Assembly (NCBI GenBank): GCA_964415675.1
Contig: CAYQBG010000003.1
Location: forward strand, 177,653-241,652
DNA: 64,000 bases
DNA from: UBA5336 sp964415675
Lineage (GTDB): Bacteria > Pseudomonadota > Alphaproteobacteria > Caulobacterales > Hyphomonadaceae
Direction of reading: 5' to 3'
In this document: piece after piece, positions 6,555-15,087 of the stretch
Numbering within the stretch: the first letter of the stretch is position 1
Layout of the letters: each line of letters opens with the position of its first letter
Notes under the pieces: generated by a model
Seen by the model: only the letters and a program-made list of their open reading frames with translations
Told to the model about the DNA's origin: nothing
The model's database searches: none
Made by a program: the position numbers and the translations under genes

Positions 6555-9028
6555 AGCCCGGCAAGCGGGGTGCTGAGCCCCTGCGACCGGGCCTCGACCT
6601 GGGCCTCGACCGGCAGCCAGCAGGTGACGATGGTGCCACCGCCCGGATTTTCCTTGATCCCGACATTTCCGCCATGAAGGTCGATGAAGCGATGCACAAG
6701 CGCCAGGCCAAGGCCGGCCCCGCGCTGGTCGCCGGATGTGAAACTGTCGAAACTGGTCGCGCGGCGATCAGCATCCATCCCTTTGCCGCTGTCTGTGACC
6801 GTGATTGTGGCCATCTCGCCGGTGCGCCGGGCCGAGACAACGACTTCGCCGCCCGCTTCAGAAAAGCGCAGGGCATTGGAGACAAGATTGAAAAGCACTT
6901 GGCGCAGCCGGCCCTCATCGGCGCGAATGAACCCCAGATCACCGTCAATATCGGCGCGAACCGTGACTTCGGTATCCTCGGCCTTGGAGACGACCATCTC
7001 CACGCTTTCATTGACGAGTCTGGAAAAATTCACGTCGGTCAGGTCGAGATCCATCCGGCCGGCCTCGATCATGGCGAGGTCGAGAATATTCTCGATCAGC
7101 TTGGAGAGGTGATCGGAGGCCTGGAGGATCGCGTTGACATAATCGGCCTGGCGTTCGGACAGATCACCATGGCGCTGGCTCTGAAGGAATTCGGCATAGC
7201 CGAGAATCGTCGTGAGCGGGCTGCGCAGCTGGTAAGAGACATTCTGGACGAATTCCGTCTTGAGGCGATCAGCCGCCTCGAAGGCTTCGGCGCGCTCGCG
7301 CAGCGCGCTTTCCACACGGCGGGTCGCGGTGACATCTGCGAAGGCAATCAGCGTGTTTCCATCCGGCAGGGGATGGGTGAGATAGGTCAGGATCGAACCG
7401 TCCGAGCGACGCATCTCGCCAGCCGTCGGCTGGCGGGCCTGGTCGGTCGGATCGGTGATATGGCGCCGAATCTCGTCCCAGGTCACGCGGTCATGGAAAA
7501 GCGGCACACAGGCTTCGAGGATATCGCCATAGTCCGGCTCCTTGCCGAGAAGTTCCGGATCAAGGTTCCAGAGCGTCTCGAAGGCGCTGTTGGACAGGCG
7601 CAGCCGGCCATCCCCGCCGAACACGGCGCAGGCTTCATGCAGGCTGTCGAGCGTCGCGCTCTGCGTCTTGATCAGAGCGTTGAACCGCGTCTGCAGGTCC
7701 AGTTCGCTGGTGATGTCCCTGAACAGGAGGAGGAGCCCACCCATGGGATGTCGCTGGCGCGTGACCGAGAGGGTGTCACCATTCGGCAGTGACCAGGTGT
7801 CCTCCTCGATACCTGAGATATCCAGGTAATAGGACAGCTCATCGGCCCGCCAGGCGGCATAGTCCTCACGCGCTGGCAGCTTGCGTTTCTCTCGCAACCG
7901 GTCGAGCAACTGGCCGTGGGTCGGGTTTTCCAGGAGGAAACCTTCCTCCAGTCCCCACATGCGCGCAAAGGCCCGGTTATAGAAGCTCAGCCGGCGATCC
8001 GCGCCGAAGATCGCAACGCCATCGGCCACATGATTAAGCGTCTCATCATGCGCCTTCACATGCCGCGCGAGCGCTTCGCGCGCATCCTCCTGTGCGGACA
8101 CGTCGATCGCCATCGCGCCGGCCCCGCCTGACAGCGGGAAGGTCAGGATGCGCATGGCCCGCCTTTCGCCATCGATCACCATATGACGAGTTTCGTCGAT
8201 CTCGCTTCCTTCCGCGATGGTCCGGCGCGTCTGTTCGGCGGCGAGCGCATCCAGCATCACCTGCCTGTCGAGCGCCTTTTCAAGGCCCTCGGCCTCGACC
8301 GCCCTCAGATAGGCCGGATTGGCCCATTGCAGCTTGCCGACACCTGACATGCGCCACGCCGGAAAGGGCGAGCGATCAAGCATGTCGACAAAACTGTGCG
8401 GATCGCGCGCGATCATCCGCTGGGTCTCCTCCACGCGCGACAGGAGATGGCTGGATTCCAGGTGGCGGATCGTGGAGTCCGTGATCCAGACAATGACCCG
8501 GGCGCCGGCGGTGCGCCCGTCAGCCTCCAGGAAAGCGCGCTTGCGTTTGGCTGTGTCTGGAGAGGACAGCTCCCGGCCAGAAATCGTAAGTGAGAATTGC
8601 GTGCCGGATTCGACCAGCTCGCGAAGGGCGATTCGCAGTGTCGTATCGTTTCCGCCCGCATCGCGCGCTTCCAGATCGGCCAGCCCCTCAAGGATGGCGA
8701 CAGCCGGATCGAGCGAGATGGCGTCATCAGTGTAACGCAGAAGCGCTGCCAGAGCCGCGCGAGAGCCATGCAGCTGTGGGGCGCCGAGATCATCGGCCTC
8801 GACATCGATATCGTTGCCCTGCCAGACTAGGACCACACCGGGATGGGCCGCAAGGACGGATCTCTGTTCGGCGAGTTCGGACTCCAGCTCGCTCGACCGG
8901 TCGCGATATTTGCGTGCCGCCCCGCGCGCACCATCAGACACACGCAGCGCCCAGAGAAGGGAGGCCAGCGACAGGGCCGCTGCGCCGCCGGCAATTATGA
9001 AGGGCACATTCTCGCCACTGACCGCCAT
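6545..9028 (-). CDS. divL: DivL-type cell-cycle kinase with tyrosine in the H-box
   Basis: This 827-residue protein has one N-terminal membrane helix (about 9-28), a coiled region, PAS domains (about 210-310, 325-440 and 455-570), a dimerisation domain and an ATPase domain. The H-box reads VSYQLRSPL, so the usual phospho-accepting histidine is Y599 (codon TAC at 7234-7232). The N-box (FNLVSNAL, 713-720), DSGKGM (746-751) and GAGLGL motifs are intact. This is the hallmark of Caulobacter DivL, which binds DivK and controls the kinase CckA, and through it CtrA. Length and layout match DivL. A CtrA box lies 80 bases upstream, suggesting feedback. The function here is inferred from the family. Confidence 0.88.
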   Translation of the reverse strand: MAVSGENVPFIIAGGAAALSLASLLWALRVSDGARGAARKYRDRSSELESELAEQRSVLAAHPGVVLVWQGNDIDVEADDLGAPQLHGSRAALAALLRYTDDAISLDPAVAILEGLADLEARDAGGNDTTLRIALRELVESGTQFSLTISGRELSSPDTAKRKRAFLEADGRTAGARVIVWITDSTIRHLESSHLLSRVEETQRMIARDPHSFVDMLDRSPFPAWRMSGVGKLQWANPAYLRAVEAEGLEKALDRQVMLDALAAEQTRRTIAEGSEIDETRHMVIDGERRAMRILTFPLSGGAGAMAIDVSAQEDAREALARHVKAHDETLNHVADGVAIFGADRRLSFYNRAFARMWGLEEGFLLENPTHGQLLDRLREKRKLPAREDYAAWRADELSYYLDISGIEEDTWSLPNGDTLSVTRQRHPMGGLLLLFRDITSELDLQTRFNALIKTQSATLDSLHEACAVFGGDGRLRLSNSAFETLWNLDPELLGKEPDYGDILEACVPLFHDRVTWDEIRRHITDPTDQARQPTAGEMRRSDGSILTYLTHPLPDGNTLIAFADVTATRRVESALRERAEAFEAADRLKTEFVQNVSYQLRSPLTTILGYAEFLQSQRHGDLSERQADYVNAILQASDHLSKLIENILDLAMIEAGRMDLDLTDVNFSRLVNESVEMVVSKAEDTEVTVRADIDGDLGFIRADEGRLRQVLFNLVSNALRFSEAGGEVVVSARRTGEMATITVTDSGKGMDADRRATSFDSFTSGDQRGAGLGLALVHRFIDLHGGNVGIKENPGGGTIVTCWLPVEAQVEARSQGLSTPLAGLQA

Positions 9029-9107
9029 GCGATGCCGCCTCCGCCGTTTCGAATCGCTGCTTCGCGCGCGCAGCTTATAACACGGTTAACCGATTGCGCC
9101 GATTGCG

Positions 9108-9123
9108 TTAAGCGCCCGTTAAC
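9108..9123. promoter_or_regulatory. CtrA box between divL and the DUF937 gene
   Basis: TTAA (9108-9111), seven bases, then TTAAC (9119-9123) is an exact match to the CtrA consensus TTAA-N7-TTAA(C). A palindromic GGTTAACC lies just left (9084-9091) and a GAATC (GANTC methylation) site at 9051-9055. The box can serve divL (start at 9028) or the DUF937 gene (start at 9215). No promoter hexamers are clear. Confidence 0.6.
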
Positions 9124-9214
9124 GCCCTCGCGCTGCTACGCACACCTTTCCCGGGCACGACTTTTGCGGTTAATTCCTGAAAATCAAATCACAAGGCGAC
9201 AAATGGAGTTGCGG

Positions 9215-9880
9215 ATGGCTGGGTTGAACCTGTTGGAAATGATAGAAACGGCGAATGGCGGCGCGGCCAAACGCGAACTCGGCCAGCAATTGGGGCTCGA
9301 TGAGTCGCAGACACAGACGGCGCTGAAGGTCCTGTTGCCGGCGCTTTCCGCTGGGCTCAAATCGAACGCGGAAAAGCCCGGCGGACTGCAATCACTCATC
9401 GAAGCGCTCAACAATGGCAATCATGACGAATATCTCGACAGGCCCGAACGGTTGCGCCAGCCAGAAACGGTGATGGACGGCAATGCGATTCTCGGTCACC
9501 TCCTTGGATCGAAGGATATGAGCCGGTCGGTGGCCTCGGCCGCTTCGCAGAAAACAGGCCTGACCGACTCCCTGCTCAAATCGGCCCTGCCTCTGGTGGC
9601 GAGCATGGTGATGGGATCGCTGTCGAAACAGAGCAAGGACCCCAGCATGGCCAGTCAGCTCGCAGGGCTTCTGGGTGGCTCCCAACCCCAGCCCGCACAA
9701 GGGCGCGGAGCCGGTCTCGGCGGTCTTCTCGGGGCAATGCTCGGCGGTGGCAGGCGTCAGGCTCCGTCGCAGCAGGCTGCTGGCGGCGGCATGGGCGCGC
9801 TGGGACGTCTGCTGGATGCCGATGGAGATGGCTCCTCCATGGATGACATCTTCGACATGGTCATGAAATCGCGGCGTTAA
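9215..9880 (+). CDS. DUF937 domain protein
   Basis: This 221-residue protein matches the DUF937 family: the N-terminal helix NLLEMIETANGG, then KRELGQQLGLDESQTQTAL and a helical core to about residue 140. A glycine, alanine and glutamine-rich linker follows (RGAGLGGLLGAMLGGG), and the end (LLDADGDGSSMDDIFDMV) is acidic. No enzymatic role is known to me. The ATG at 9215 is preceded by GGAG at a spacing of 6; an in-frame ATG at 9203 with AAGG is an alternative that adds four residues. The frame is open further upstream, but that stretch overlaps the divL promoter region. The stop overlaps the ftsY stop by 4 bases, tail to tail. Confidence 0.75.
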   Translation: MAGLNLLEMIETANGGAAKRELGQQLGLDESQTQTALKVLLPALSAGLKSNAEKPGGLQSLIEALNNGNHDEYLDRPERLRQPETVMDGNAILGHLLGSKDMSRSVASAASQKTGLTDSLLKSALPLVASMVMGSLSKQSKDPSMASQLAGLLGGSQPQPAQGRGAGLGGLLGAMLGGGRRQAPSQQAAGGGMGALGRLLDADGDGSSMDDIFDMVMKSRR

Positions 9881-11202
9881 CCCTCAAGGCCGACAAGCGC
9901 CCTGGCAAAGGCGTCGGCGGAGAAGGGCTGTAGGTCTTCGGCCCGCTCGCCAACGCCGACAAAATGGATCGGCAGGTCGTGCTTGTCGGCGATGGCAACG
10001 AGCACGCCCCCCTTCGCGGTCCCGTCAAGCTTTGTCATGACGAGGCCGGTGACCTCTGAAGTGTGACGGAAGGCCTCCACCTGGGACAATGCATTCTGCC
10101 CCACAGTGGCATCGAGGACCAGAATGACATCATGGGGCGCATCGGGATCCAATTTGCGAATCACGCGAATGATCTTGGCAAGCTCGTCCATCAGTTCGGT
10201 CTTGTTCTGGAGTCGCCCGGCGGTGTCGACGAGGACGAGATCGAGCCCCTCAGCCCGCGCCTTTTCAACCGCTTCATAGACAAGGCCGGCGGCATCCGCG
10301 CCGGTGGCCTTTGACAGGACCGGTATACCGGCCCGCTCCCCCCAGACAGTGAGCTGTTCGATCGCGGCAGCGCGGAACGTGTCGCCCGCGACAAGCAAGG
10401 CCTTTGCGCCTTGCGCTTTCAGCTTTGAAGCGATCTTGCCGATGGTCGTGGTCTTTCCTGACCCGTTGACGCCAACGAACAGGACGATGCGCGGGCGAGA
10501 GCCTTCGGAGAAATCGACCAGTTGTTCGCGCGGGTCCAGGACCTTGGTGATTTCCTCGGCCAGGGCCAGCTTGATCTCCTCGTCGCTGACCTCCTTGTCG
10601 AAACGGTCCCTTGCAAGGTTGGCCGTCACCCGCGCAGCGACACCGGCGCCGAGATCGGACGTGATCAGGAGGTCTTCCAGTTCTTCCAGCGTCTCGTCGT
10701 CCAGCTTGCGTTTTGTGAAGACGCCCGTGATGCCTTCGGCGAGACGCGAGGATGAACGCGACAGCCCGGATGTCAGCCGGCGAATGAAACCGGGCTTGCG
10801 GGTCTCGGCGATGGGGTCATCGGGTTCGGTTGCAAGCGCCGGGACAATGTCGCCTTCGTCCTCAAACTCCTCTGGCGCCGGGGGCTCGGCAGCGAAATCA
10901 TCATCAGTGGCAGAGCCGTTCTCCAGGCCGGGCCTGTCGGACGGCAGGGGACCGCCGGTCTCTTCGGTGTCCGGCGGCGGCGGACCGAAATCCGGCTCAG
11001 CCGCGCCAGGAATCTCAATTCCGGTACGATCTGAGGGCAAAGGCCCTTCGTCTTCGTCTGCAGCAGGCGGCACGGAAGGTTCGGCGGCGTCTGCATCGAC
11101 ATCAGCCGCGCCGGCCTCTGCGGCCTGCTCCTCAGCCTCGATCGCCTTGCCGGCCTCCTCCAGTTCCTTCTTTTTCTTCTTTTTGCCGAACCAGAGGATC
11201 AT
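9877..11202 (-). CDS. ftsY: Signal recognition particle receptor FtsY
   Basis: FtsY is the GTPase receptor that docks SRP-bound ribosomes to the membrane translocon. The first 130 residues are a basic start (MILWFGKKKKKK) and a long acidic A domain. The NG domain follows, with P-loop GVNGSGKT at 244-251, DTAGR and TKLDGTAKGG. Within the A domain the phrase GPLPSDR-x-G-(I/L)-E occurs twice, about 31 residues apart, an apparent internal duplication. The gene starts in an ATGA overlap with mtaB (11199-11202), so the pair is translationally coupled. Confidence 0.97.
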   Translation of the reverse strand: MILWFGKKKKKKELEEAGKAIEAEEQAAEAGAADVDADAAEPSVPPAADEDEGPLPSDRTGIEIPGAAEPDFGPPPPDTEETGGPLPSDRPGLENGSATDDDFAAEPPAPEEFEDEGDIVPALATEPDDPIAETRKPGFIRRLTSGLSRSSSRLAEGITGVFTKRKLDDETLEELEDLLITSDLGAGVAARVTANLARDRFDKEVSDEEIKLALAEEITKVLDPREQLVDFSEGSRPRIVLFVGVNGSGKTTTIGKIASKLKAQGAKALLVAGDTFRAAAIEQLTVWGERAGIPVLSKATGADAAGLVYEAVEKARAEGLDLVLVDTAGRLQNKTELMDELAKIIRVIRKLDPDAPHDVILVLDATVGQNALSQVEAFRHTSEVTGLVMTKLDGTAKGGVLVAIADKHDLPIHFVGVGERAEDLQPFSADAFARALVGLEG

Positions 11203-12485
11203 GCCGGTACCCCGATCAGTTTTTCGCCATCATGGCCGGTTATCTTGAGCTTCGCAGGTCGTCCAGACGGCGGCAGGTTGGCGCCATCGATGCGAACCGG
11301 CGTGAAATCAGGCAGCCGGGCCGCCTCACCACGTTCGACCAGCGCCTCGGCCTCGCGTCCGACATGTGCCTGAAGATGGCGGAACAAGGCGCGCGCTCCC
11401 GCTTCCCGCAGGCGAGCGGCGCGGGCCTTGATCTTCGCCTTGTCCAGCTGCGGCATCCGCGCAGCCGGTGTGCCAGGGCGCGGGCTATAGGGAAAGACAT
11501 GGACGAAGGCGAGCCCGCAATCGTCGATCAGGCGAAGACTGTTGTCGAAATGCGCTTCGGTCTCGGTCGGAAATCCCGCGATGATATCGGCGCCCAGTGC
11601 AATATCAGGGCGCATCTCGCGCAGCCGCGTCGCCAGGGCTATCGCCTCCTCGCGCGCGTGCCGGCGCTTCATCCGCTTGAGGATGAGATTGTCGCCATGC
11701 TGCAGCGACAGGTGCATGAACGGCGCCAGCCTCGGCTCGGCGAGAACCTCGATCAGCGCCTCGTCCATCTCGATCGCGTCGATAGAAGAAATTCGCAGCT
11801 GTGCCAGCTCTGGCACCAGCTTCAGGATGCGCTGGACGAGATTGCCAAAGGGTGGCCTTCCCGGCAAGTCCCCGCCCCAGCTGGTCAGGTCCACGCCGGT
11901 CAGCACGACTTCATGATGACCGCTCTGCACAAGCGCGCGGACCTGGCTGACAACCTCACCGGCGGGCACGGAGCGCGAATTGCCCCGACCAAACGGGATA
12001 ATGCAGAAGGTGCAGCGATGGTCACAGCCCTGCTGGACCTGCACATAGGCGCGCGCGCGCCCCTCCATCCCGTCGATGAGATGCGCGGCCGTCTCGCGCA
12101 CGGACATGATATCATTGACCCGCACCTTACCGGCCTCACCGAGAAGCGTGGTGGGCGCCCAGCTTTCCCTGTGCATTTTCAGGTCGTTGCCCAGGACTTT
12201 GGTAACCTCCGGCATGGCGGCAAATGTGTCGGGGTCAATCTGAGCCGCGCATCCGGTCACTATGACCGGCGCGCCCGGTCGCTCGCGTGCGGCCTTGCGG
12301 ATAGCCTGGCGCGAAGAGCGCACAGCCTCCTGTGTGACCGCGCATGTGTTCACGATCACAGCCTCATCAAGGCCGGCGGCATCTGCATGCCGGCGCATGA
12401 CTTCGGACTCATAGCTGTTCAGCCGGCATCCCAGCGTGATGACAGACGGGCCAGGTTTTGCTGCAGGTTCTGGAGGCGCGCTCAT
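11199..12485 (-). CDS. mtaB: tRNA t6A37 methylthiotransferase MtaB
   Basis: MtaB inserts a methylthio group on N6-threonylcarbamoyladenosine at tRNA position 37. The N-terminal UPF0004 domain carries cysteines C20, C48 and C79 for one iron-sulfur cluster. The radical SAM motif CDHRCTFC supplies C154, C158 and C161 for the second. A C-terminal TRAM-like stretch is present. The length of 428 residues is typical, and LGCRLNSYESE separates it from MiaB, which has a different N terminus. It is followed directly by ftsY, an arrangement frequent in alphaproteobacteria. Confidence 0.93.
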   Translation of the reverse strand: MSAPPEPAAKPGPSVITLGCRLNSYESEVMRRHADAAGLDEAVIVNTCAVTQEAVRSSRQAIRKAARERPGAPVIVTGCAAQIDPDTFAAMPEVTKVLGNDLKMHRESWAPTTLLGEAGKVRVNDIMSVRETAAHLIDGMEGRARAYVQVQQGCDHRCTFCIIPFGRGNSRSVPAGEVVSQVRALVQSGHHEVVLTGVDLTSWGGDLPGRPPFGNLVQRILKLVPELAQLRISSIDAIEMDEALIEVLAEPRLAPFMHLSLQHGDNLILKRMKRRHAREEAIALATRLREMRPDIALGADIIAGFPTETEAHFDNSLRLIDDCGLAFVHVFPYSPRPGTPAARMPQLDKAKIKARAARLREAGARALFRHLQAHVGREAEALVERGEAARLPDFTPVRIDGANLPPSGRPAKLKITGHDGEKLIGVPA

Positions 12486-12539
12486 GACTGACAGATCGCG
12501 CCTGGCGCGCCCGCGATCAAGTGCGAAGACCCGAAAGGC

Positions 12540-12568
12540 TTGACCCAGGCTCCCGGAAAGTCGATTTG
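12540..12568 (+). promoter_or_regulatory. Weak promoter candidate for the lspA operon
   Basis: TTGACC (12540-12545) is followed after 17 bases by GATTTG (12563-12568). Transcription would begin a few bases before the lspA start codon, which has no visible ribosome site, so lspA mRNA might be nearly leaderless. The -10 match is poor. Confidence 0.3.
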
Positions 12569-12578
12569 CTACGGCGCA

Positions 12579-13136
12579 ATGACGAACAGCAACACACCAT
12601 CCCTTAATCCACCAGGCACTGTGGGGCTAACCATCCGGCTCGCGCTCGCTACGCTGCTTGTGCCGGTTATCGTGGCGCTCGATCAGTATACGAAATGGCT
12701 GGTGCTGAGCGAACCACGCTTCAATGCGCGGGCCTGCCTGGAAGACGCCCGGCTGTGCGGCAAGATCGAATTATCCGGCATTTTCGACCTGACCATGCTC
12801 TGGAACCGCGGGATGAGTTACGGCATGCTGCAGTCGGATGGCGCGATGCGCTGGGTGCTGGTCATCGTCACAATGGCCATTGCTGCCGGCTTCGGCGTCT
12901 GGCTACTGCGTGCGAACCGCCGGCTGACGGCGCTGGCGCTGGCGCTGGTGGTGGGCGGGGCGATCGGCAATGTTATCGACCGGATCCGTTTCGGTGCCGT
13001 CGTCGATTTTTTCGACTTCTCAGGACTGTATTTTCCCTATGTGTTCAATGTCGCTGATGCGGCCATCACTGTCGGAGCGGTCTTGCTGTTTTTCGATCAG
13101 TTTCTACTGTCGCGAAAAGACACGTCCCGCAGCTGA
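12579..13136 (+). CDS. lspA: Prolipoprotein signal peptidase LspA
   Basis: LspA cleaves the signal peptide of lipoproteins in the inner membrane. The 185-residue protein has four membrane helices, and the catalytic aspartates are D134 in GNVIDR and D160 in FNVADA. The substrate motif reads WNRGMSYGM, a variant of the N-x-G consensus. The first periplasmic loop has an insert with two cysteines (C53, C60). The ATG at 12579 is preferred; an in-frame TTG at 12540 would add 13 residues but coincides with the promoter candidate. Several lipoproteins in this window are substrates. A DUF3035 lipoprotein gene follows. Confidence 0.92.
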   Translation: MTNSNTPSLNPPGTVGLTIRLALATLLVPVIVALDQYTKWLVLSEPRFNARACLEDARLCGKIELSGIFDLTMLWNRGMSYGMLQSDGAMRWVLVIVTMAIAAGFGVWLLRANRRLTALALALVVGGAIGNVIDRIRFGAVVDFFDFSGLYFPYVFNVADAAITVGAVLLFFDQFLLSRKDTSRS

Positions 13137-13182
13137 TCCCCGCAAGGGGAAGGTGCAGAAGAACAAAGGCAAGGTGAGCCAA

Positions 13183-13680
13183 ATGAAGCAACCTCTGACA
13201 GTCATATCCGCCACTTGTGTGCTGGCGATGGCAACGGCCTGCGCCAGCGGCCCGCGCGATCCCGGCCTGAACGATGCGCAGCAGGATGAATTCCGCGTCG
13301 TCAAGAAGGCTCCGCTGACCGTTCCGCCCGATTATTCGCTGCGTCCTCCCCGCGCAGGGATCGCCCAGCCGGCGGAAATCGACGCATCGCGCGTTCAGGT
13401 CACCGCATTCGGGTCCACGGTCGGAGTCGATGCCTCGGCTGCGGAACGCGCGCTGGTCGCGGCTGCTGGCGCAAACGCAGTCAACCCGGTCATCCGCGCA
13501 CAGGTCGATTATGAAGAGGCCGGCATGATCCGCAAGTCCGACAGTTTCGCCGATCGGGTCCTGTTCTGGCAGGGCGATGAAGACGACCGCGCCACCGCAC
13601 AGAGCGACAGCGCGACCGGTGGTGAGCAGGTCGAGATACAGCCCGCGCGCGGCAGCAGCGTCAAACTGCCGGGCACCTGA
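13183..13680 (+). CDS. DUF3035 family lipoprotein
   Basis: This 165-residue protein has a lipoprotein-type signal (MKQPLTVISATCVLAMATAC) with a non-ideal lipobox ATAC, then a motif VVKKAPLTVPPDYSLRPPR typical of DUF3035. It is probably an outer-membrane lipoprotein; its role is not known. Start choice rests on AAGGTGAG just upstream. It sits between lspA and two M16 peptidase genes, an order I recall as common in alphaproteobacteria. A GCAA-loop hairpin (13138-13149) lies between lspA and this gene. Confidence 0.8.
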   Translation: MKQPLTVISATCVLAMATACASGPRDPGLNDAQQDEFRVVKKAPLTVPPDYSLRPPRAGIAQPAEIDASRVQVTAFGSTVGVDASAAERALVAAAGANAVNPVIRAQVDYEEAGMIRKSDSFADRVLFWQGDEDDRATAQSDSATGGEQVEIQPARGSSVKLPGT

Positions 13681-13731
13681 TCGCGAGCATGCTGACGCGG
13701 CTCGAATGTGGACACATCAAGGAAGATCGCG

Positions 13732-15087
13732 ATGCTGAAAGGGATGCTTGTCGGGCTGGCGGGGCTCATTCTCACGCCGCTGGCAGTGGCCGAAACGGCC
13801 TATGCGGACTGGTCGCCGCAGACATTCACTCTCGACAATGGCATGGAAGTGGTGGTCCTGCCCGATCATCGCGCGCCGGTTGTCACCCATATGGTCTGGT
13901 ACAAGGTCGGCGCGGTCGATGAAGCGCCCGGAAAATCCGGCATCGCCCACCTGTTCGAACATGTGATGTTCCAGGAGACAGATGACCTGGGACCTGAGGA
14001 ATTCACCTCAATTGTCCAGCGCAATGGCGGACAGCTGAACGCCTTCACCTCCTGGGACTACACCGCCTATTTTGAGCGCGTCGCGAAGGACCGGCTCGAA
14101 TTGGTAATGGGGCTGGAGGCCGAGCGGATGCGTGACCTGCTGGTCAATGACGATCCGGAAGGCCCGTTCATCACGGAGCGCGATGTCGTGAAGGAAGAAC
14201 GCCGTCAGCGGGTCGAGAACAATCCAGGCTCGATACTTTTCGAAAAGGTGATGGCCGCGCTTTACCCCGATCATCCCTATGGCATCCCGGTGATCGGTCA
14301 TATGGATGAGGTGGCGGCCCTCACGCCGCAGGATGGGCTGGAGTTCTATAGGACCTGGTATGCGCCGGATGCAGCTATCCTTGTTGTTGCCGGGGACGTG
14401 ACGGCTGCCGAGGTCCGGCCGCTCGCCGAGACGATCTATGGCCCGTTGGAGCCGGCCGGGACGCGGCCCGCGCGCGGATGGGGCGAAGTTGCTCCACTCA
14501 CCGGCAGCCAGACACTGACCCATTCCGATCCCAAGGTACGCCAGCCCGAATGGGATCGCTACTACCTGGCCACGTCTTTCCGCCAGGATCCGGATCTTGC
14601 CTACGCCCTTGCGGTGGGGACCGAAGTGCTGGGCGGCGGGCAGACCAGCCTTCTCTATCAGGCCCTTGTCGAGGAGCAGAAAATTGCCATCGCGGCCTCG
14701 TCATGGGCCTGGCTGACCTTGCACGATATCGCGCCGGCTGGTTTTTCGGCAACGCCGGCCGAGGGTGTGTCGCTGGAGGAACTGGAAGCGGCCTTCCTGG
14801 CGGAAATCGCAAGGGTCCTGGAAGAAGGCCTGCCGGAGGAGGATGTGATCCGCACGCGCAATTCGCTCGCCGCCCAGGCCATCTATGCCCGCGACAGCCA
14901 GTCGAGCATGGCCAATATGTATGGTCGCACGCTGGCGACCGGTGGGACGGTCGAGGAGATTGAAGCCTATCCCGAGCGCATCCGTGCGGTCACGCCTGAA
15001 GCAGCTCTGGCAGCCCTGCGCGCCGTGTTCGGCCCGGATGGCAATGCCCCGCATGTAGAAGCCCATCTCCTGCCGGAGGCGATGTGA
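13732..15087 (+). CDS. M16 family zinc peptidase, active subunit
   Basis: The 451-residue protein carries a signal peptide (to about AETAYA) and an M16 domain with the inverted zinc motif H73-L-F-E-H77, followed about 75 residues later by a further glutamate region (FITERDVVKEERRQRVE). It is a periplasmic pitrilysin/processing-peptidase relative that degrades or trims peptides. The ATG at 13732 has AAGGAAG at a spacing of 6; the GTG at 13708 has none. The stop overlaps the next start (TGATG), and the neighbour is a catalytically dead homologue, the usual pairing for bacterial M16 heterodimers. Confidence 0.92.
   Translation: MLKGMLVGLAGLILTPLAVAETAYADWSPQTFTLDNGMEVVVLPDHRAPVVTHMVWYKVGAVDEAPGKSGIAHLFEHVMFQETDDLGPEEFTSIVQRNGGQLNAFTSWDYTAYFERVAKDRLELVMGLEAERMRDLLVNDDPEGPFITERDVVKEERRQRVENNPGSILFEKVMAALYPDHPYGIPVIGHMDEVAALTPQDGLEFYRTWYAPDAAILVVAGDVTAAEVRPLAETIYGPLEPAGTRPARGWGEVAPLTGSQTLTHSDPKVRQPEWDRYYLATSFRQDPDLAYALAVGTEVLGGGQTSLLYQALVEEQKIAIAASSWAWLTLHDIAPAGFSATPAEGVSLEELEAAFLAEIARVLEEGLPEEDVIRTRNSLAAQAIYARDSQSSMANMYGRTLATGGTVEEIEAYPERIRAVTPEAALAALRAVFGPDGNAPHVEAHLLPEAM

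Noticed and set aside
6485..7792. A 435-residue plus-strand open frame opposite divL
   Set aside because: The composition is that of a shadow frame and the minus-strand gene is well supported.
10830..12491. A 553-residue plus-strand open frame opposite mtaB and ftsY
   Set aside because: It is antisense to two certain genes, has no family features and reflects the high GC content.
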